Below, in pieces: positions 14,776-17,599 of a stretch of 17,599 nt of DNA. The DNA comes from Bordetella parapertussis (lineage in GTDB: Bacteria; Pseudomonadota; Gammaproteobacteria; Burkholderiales; Burkholderiaceae_B): assembly GCA_943331855.1 (NCBI GenBank), contig CALQNE010000036.1:1-17599 (forward strand). The letters are read 5' to 3'. The number at the start of each line of letters is the position of its first letter. Positions within the stretch are counted from its first letter, which is position 1. Both the position numbers and the translations under genes were made by a program. Below the pieces are notes generated by a model. That model was given only the letters and a program-made list of their open reading frames with translations. It was not told the origin of the DNA and did not search any database.

Positions 14776-15759
14776 TTAATCATTTTTTGCGTCAATCAAC
14801 TTGACGATCTTGCCCCACTTTTCAACTTCTTTCGCGATAAATTCTTTTGATTTTTCTGCATCAAGATTAGAGACCACCATCCCGAGCTCTTCGACTTTTT
14901 CGTTAATCTCTGCGCTACGCATCAACTCACCAATCGACTTTGTCAGCCATGTCAGGCTTTCGGTTGGTATATTGACAGGCGCAACCATCCCGAGCCAGCC
15001 TTCGATGAAATAACCGGGCAAGCCGGCTTCGGCAACCGTGGGTACGTCAGGAAACACGGGCGAGCGTGTCGCACCCGTCACAGCAAGCGCGCGGACCTTA
15101 CCCGCTTTAATTTGCGGCGCTGCCGAGGTAATCGCATCGAACATGACCTCGATGTTGCCACCCATCACATCCACCATAGCCGGCCCCGCCCCGCGATACG
15201 GCACGTGGCGCATATTGATGCCCGCCATCTTATTAAAGAGTTCGCCAGAGAAGTGTGGCGTCGTACCGTTACCAGATGAGCCAAAGTTCAAGGGGATTTT
15301 ATTTTCTTTGCCTACAGCGATGAGTTCTTTCACAGTTGTGGCGGGCACTTTAGGATTCACTACCAGAATATTGTTTGAAATGGCTAAGGTACGGATCGCC
15401 ACAATATCTTTCTGAACATCATAACTAGGCTTAATCGGCATGCTCATGTTGATGGCGTGCGAGGTGATGATCATGCCGATCGTGTAGCCATCTGGCTGCG
15501 CGCGCGCAATCGCCTCCATCCCAACGTTGCCACCTGCACCCGCACGATTTTCAACTACAAACGACTGCCCGGACATCTCGCCTAATTTTTTAGCGAGAAT
15601 GCGTCCTAAAATATCGGTCGCGCCGCCCGTTGGAAACGGAACAATTAAACGGACAGAGCGGTCGGGATACTGAGCCTTTGCAACGTTGCACCAGCAACAA
15701 ACCAGAAGGCTGAGCGACAGCAGAATACTTTTTATCAATCTTGATCGTACAGTACGCAT
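14776..15759 (-). CDS. Bug/TctC-family periplasmic carboxylate-binding protein
   Basis: A 327-residue exported protein. I start it at the ATG at 15759, which has AAGGTG 5 nt upstream; the frame stays open to an earlier ATG at 15807, but that lies inside the preceding gene and would put a charged stretch before the signal peptide. The signal peptide has hydrophobic residues 11-24 and cleavage after Ala29 ('NVAKA|QYPDRS'). 'RLIVPFPTGGATDILGR' (38-54) and 'AQPDGYTIGMIITSHAINM' are the two ligand loops of the Bug family, the first with the standard Gly-Gly. No tctAB lies beside it, so it may feed the permease encoded in the opposite operon or act as an orphan. It follows the CoA-transferase by 11 nt in a three-gene minus-strand unit. 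Confidence 0.93.
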   Translation of the reverse strand: MRTVRSRLIKSILLSLSLLVCCWCNVAKAQYPDRSVRLIVPFPTGGATDILGRILAKKLGEMSGQSFVVENRAGAGGNVGMEAIARAQPDGYTIGMIITSHAINMSMPIKPSYDVQKDIVAIRTLAISNNILVVNPKVPATTVKELIAVGKENKIPLNFGSSGNGTTPHFSGELFNKMAGINMRHVPYRGAGPAMVDVMGGNIEVMFDAITSAAPQIKAGKVRALAVTGATRSPVFPDVPTVAEAGLPGYFIEGWLGMVAPVNIPTESLTWLTKSIGELMRSAEINEKVEELGMVVSNLDAEKSKEFIAKEVEKWGKIVKLIDAKND

Positions 15760-15764
15760 AGCAA

Positions 15765-15770
15765 CACCTT
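15765..15770 (-). promoter_or_regulatory. Ribosome binding site deciding the Bug gene start
   Basis: On the minus strand AAGGTG lies 5 nt before the ATG at 15759 and directly after the stop codon of the upstream CoA-transferase (15771-15773). It supports the shorter, signal-peptide-first start over the ATG at 15807. Confidence 0.75.
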
Positions 15771-17006
15771 TTAGTTTGACTTGCCCACTTTTGGCACCTT
15801 CACCCAACCCGGATCCAAACCGATCGTACCTTGTGCTGCAAGTGCCTTAATCTGTTCGTCGGTATAACCTGCTGCAGTCATGACCTCGACCGTGTGTTGA
15901 CCTAGGCGCGGAGGAGGCAGGCGAATTTCGCCAGGCGAATCACTGAATTTAATCGGTAAGCCCGCCATCGCAATTTTGCCTAAACCGTCAAGATCCATTT
16001 CGTGAACCATGTCGCGCGCAAGCACTTGTGGCTGCACGACGACTTTATCAATCGTATTCACGGGTGAGCACGGCACATCTTGTTCAATCAACCTTGCTTG
16101 CCAATACGCAAGCGGTTGTTGAATGATGATGTCACCAATCATTTGAATCAACAAAGGGCGATTCAACGAACGCATTTCAGGATTCACAAAGCGAGAGTCG
16201 TCAACCCATTCAGGTCTTTCAAGAACGGTGCATAAACCTTTCCACATCCGTTGATTGAAAGACGAGATCACAAGCCATTGATCACTGGCCTGATAGGCGC
16301 GATAGGTAGGGCTGCCCAATGAGCCACTGCCGCTCGGTCCTGGGACTTCACCACTTGAAAAATACCGCGTAAAAAATTGTGCCAGCATCGACATGTGGCC
16401 TTCAAGCAACGACGTGTCAACGCGCTGGCCGCGGCCTGTGCGATGGCGCGTTTCAAGCGCCATCATGACGCCAATCGTGCCAAACATACCGGCACCCACG
16501 TCTGCGACCGACATCCCCATCTTCGCGGGACTACCCTCAGGATCACCCGTAATACTCATCGAGCCCGCATACGCCTGCATAAACAGATCATTCGCGGGTT
16601 CTTTACTTAACGGACCACTCGCACCAAAGCCACTGATTGCGCAATACACCAGCCGAGGATTCACTTTAGACAAACTTTCGTAATCGAGGCCTAAACGATC
16701 AAGTGCGCCCATCCGATAGTTGTGCACAAACACATCGGCTTCTTCGATCAGCTTTCGAGCAATCGCCACACCCTCTGGCGTTTTCAAATCAATCGCCATG
16801 CCCCGCTTATTTCGGTTTGCAGCAGCATAGTAATAACTCATTGAATCATGAAAGTAAGGGGCCCACACTCGGCTGTCATCACCAGTAACCGTACGTTCAA
16901 TTTTGATGACATCTGCGCCATAGTCACCCAAGAGCATGCCACAAAAGGGCCCCGCCATTGCGACGCTAATTTCTACAACCTTAATACCCGCTAGTGGTGC
17001 TGTCAT
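15771..17006 (-). CDS. CaiB/BaiF class III CoA-transferase
   Basis: A 411-residue class III CoA-transferase. The start is set at the ATG at 17006, giving 'MTAPLAGIKVVEISVAMAGP'; upstream in-frame alternatives are an ATG at 17012 and a TTG at 17027. Family segments: 'LGDYGADVIKIER' (26-38), 'NRNKRGMAIDLKTPEG' (64-79), 'SGFGASGPLSKEPANDLFMQ' (125-144) and 'AKMGMSVADVGAGMFGTIGV' (161-180), with Asp169 at the catalytic position, the same number as in formyl-CoA transferase. 'RHRTGRGQRVDTSLLEG' follows as expected. Unlike the first transferase of the plus-strand operon, it keeps all key residues and is of normal length, so it probably works as a homodimer. Neighbours are a yellow-enzyme gene upstream (37 nt) and a Bug gene downstream. 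Substrate unknown. Confidence 0.94.
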   Translation of the reverse strand: MTAPLAGIKVVEISVAMAGPFCGMLLGDYGADVIKIERTVTGDDSRVWAPYFHDSMSYYYAAANRNKRGMAIDLKTPEGVAIARKLIEEADVFVHNYRMGALDRLGLDYESLSKVNPRLVYCAISGFGASGPLSKEPANDLFMQAYAGSMSITGDPEGSPAKMGMSVADVGAGMFGTIGVMMALETRHRTGRGQRVDTSLLEGHMSMLAQFFTRYFSSGEVPGPSGSGSLGSPTYRAYQASDQWLVISSFNQRMWKGLCTVLERPEWVDDSRFVNPEMRSLNRPLLIQMIGDIIIQQPLAYWQARLIEQDVPCSPVNTIDKVVVQPQVLARDMVHEMDLDGLGKIAMAGLPIKFSDSPGEIRLPPPRLGQHTVEVMTAAGYTDEQIKALAAQGTIGLDPGWVKVPKVGKSN

Positions 17007-17043
17007 GACCATCTCTTCATCAATCAATCACGTAAAAACTTGC

Positions 17044-17599
17044 TCAAACCTGAGGCGCATCAATGCCTTTCAACCAAGTCGACGTGCGGTCTTTGAAGCC
17101 AACGTCAGCACGTTTTTCAAGCCAATAAGCGTAGCTTTCGGGTACCGTTGCATAAGGATTATCTTGACCAAGTTTGCTTGCGGCATCTAGCGCCCAGTTC
17201 GGGTTGTGCAGCATCTCACGCCCAATCGCGACGATATCGGCTTGGCCTTTTTGCAGAATATGCTCAGCCTGATCCGCATGAATAATTAAGCCGACCGCCA
17301 TCGTTAGAATGTCGGCGCCATGTCGAATCTTTTCTGAGTACGGTACTTGATAACTGTACGAAGGTTTAACCGGCGAAAGCACCGCTGATTTTTCTGACAT
17401 ACCGCCACTACTGCAATCAAACACATCGACGCCCTTAGCTTTGAGCACCTTGGCAAGATTGATACTGTCTTCGATGGTCCAGCCCACCTCGTCGACTGCG
17501 GAGGTCCTAAAGAATAATGGCTTGTTATGCGGCCACGACTGACGAACGCGCTCGACGACTTCAATCGCAAAACGCATGCGCTTTTCTGGCGTACCACCA
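17044..17599 (-). CDS. Old Yellow Enzyme family NADH:flavin oxidoreductase, C-terminal part
   Basis: The frame is open to the window edge, so the gene's 5' end lies outside; about 185 residues of the C-terminal half are visible. The edge reads 'GGTPEKRMRFAIEVVERVR', equivalent to the 'GGSxENRxRFxLEVV' segment of the family. 'FRTSAVDEVGWTIEDSINLA' follows, then 'GADILTMAVGLIIHADQAEH' and 'ADIVAIGREMLHNPNWALDA', with the Gly-Arg of the FMN phosphate site. This pattern fits the YqjM/NamA-type NADPH dehydrogenase branch rather than the yellow-enzyme gene ending at 14769. The catalytic His pair would lie upstream of the window. It heads the visible part of a minus-strand unit with a CoA-transferase and a Bug gene. 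Confidence 0.9.
   Translation of the reverse strand, partial: GGTPEKRMRFAIEVVERVRQSWPHNKPLFFRTSAVDEVGWTIEDSINLAKVLKAKGVDVFDCSSGGMSEKSAVLSPVKPSYSYQVPYSEKIRHGADILTMAVGLIIHADQAEHILQKGQADIVAIGREMLHNPNWALDAASKLGQDNPYATVPESYAYWLEKRADVGFKDRTSTWLKGIDAPQV

Noticed and set aside
14790..14806. CGTCAA/TTGACG hairpin near the convergent stop codons as a terminator
   Set aside because: It lies inside the Bug coding end, the stem is only 6 nt, and there is no T run after it on either strand.
15760..15807. Sixteen-residue N-terminal extension of the minus-strand Bug protein
   Set aside because: It lies inside the end of the CoA-transferase gene and would bury the signal peptide; AAGGTG precedes the ATG at 15759.
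17007..17027. TTG start at 17027 for the minus-strand CoA-transferase
   Set aside because: The residues added are acidic and not family-like; the ATG at 17006 gives the normal N-terminus. The ATG at 17012 remains possible.

Overview
The window most likely comes from a betaproteobacterium of the order Burkholderiales. It holds four periplasmic binding proteins of the Bug/TctC type (one cut by the window edge) in under 18 kb, a tctCBA transporter set, and three class III (CaiB/BaiF) CoA-transferases. This mix is typical of Alcaligenaceae, Comamonadaceae and relatives. Base composition looks moderate (a little over 50% GC by eye), lower than Bordetella or Cupriavidus, so I would not name a genus. 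No RNA gene, insertion sequence, CRISPR array or transcription regulator is visible.

Layout. (1) Bases 1-1808, plus strand: the C-terminus of a Bug protein, then an FAD-dependent dehydrogenase of the fumarate reductase/tricarballylate dehydrogenase type. A strong two-way terminator (1827-1865) separates it from (2) a minus-strand fumarylacetoacetate hydrolase family gene (1890-2819). (3) Bases 2820-3309 contain no intact gene. They hold a decayed minus-strand gene remnant, two small palindromes and a short GC-dinucleotide tract. (4) Bases 3310-14769, plus strand: twelve closely packed genes that look like one operon. In order they are two acyl-CoA dehydrogenases, a 67-residue YHS-type protein, a Bug protein, two hotdog-fold dehydratase halves, two CoA-transferases overlapping by 4 nt, tctC, tctB, tctA and an Old Yellow Enzyme family reductase. 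(5) Bases 14776-17599, minus strand, convergent with the operon: an Old Yellow Enzyme family gene (5' end outside the window), a third CoA-transferase and another Bug protein.

How the genes may work together (inference). A carboxylate is taken up through the tripartite transporter, loaded onto CoA by the paired CoA-transferase, desaturated by the paired acyl-CoA dehydrogenase and hydrated by the paired hotdog proteins. Flavin reductases and the fumarylacetoacetate hydrolase type enzyme act before or after these steps. No thiolase, 3-hydroxyacyl-CoA dehydrogenase or CoA lyase is present, so the route is incomplete here and the substrate is unknown.

The most notable point is that all three CoA-level steps are encoded by tandem pairs of homologous or complementary subunits. 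In two of the pairs one partner appears to have lost the family's catalytic residue: the second acyl-CoA dehydrogenase has Leu360 at the usual Glu position, and the first CoA-transferase has Phe173 at the usual Asp position. This suggests obligate heteromeric enzymes, comparable to the heteromeric acyl-CoA dehydrogenases of steroid degradation and to benzylsuccinate CoA-transferase BbsEF.
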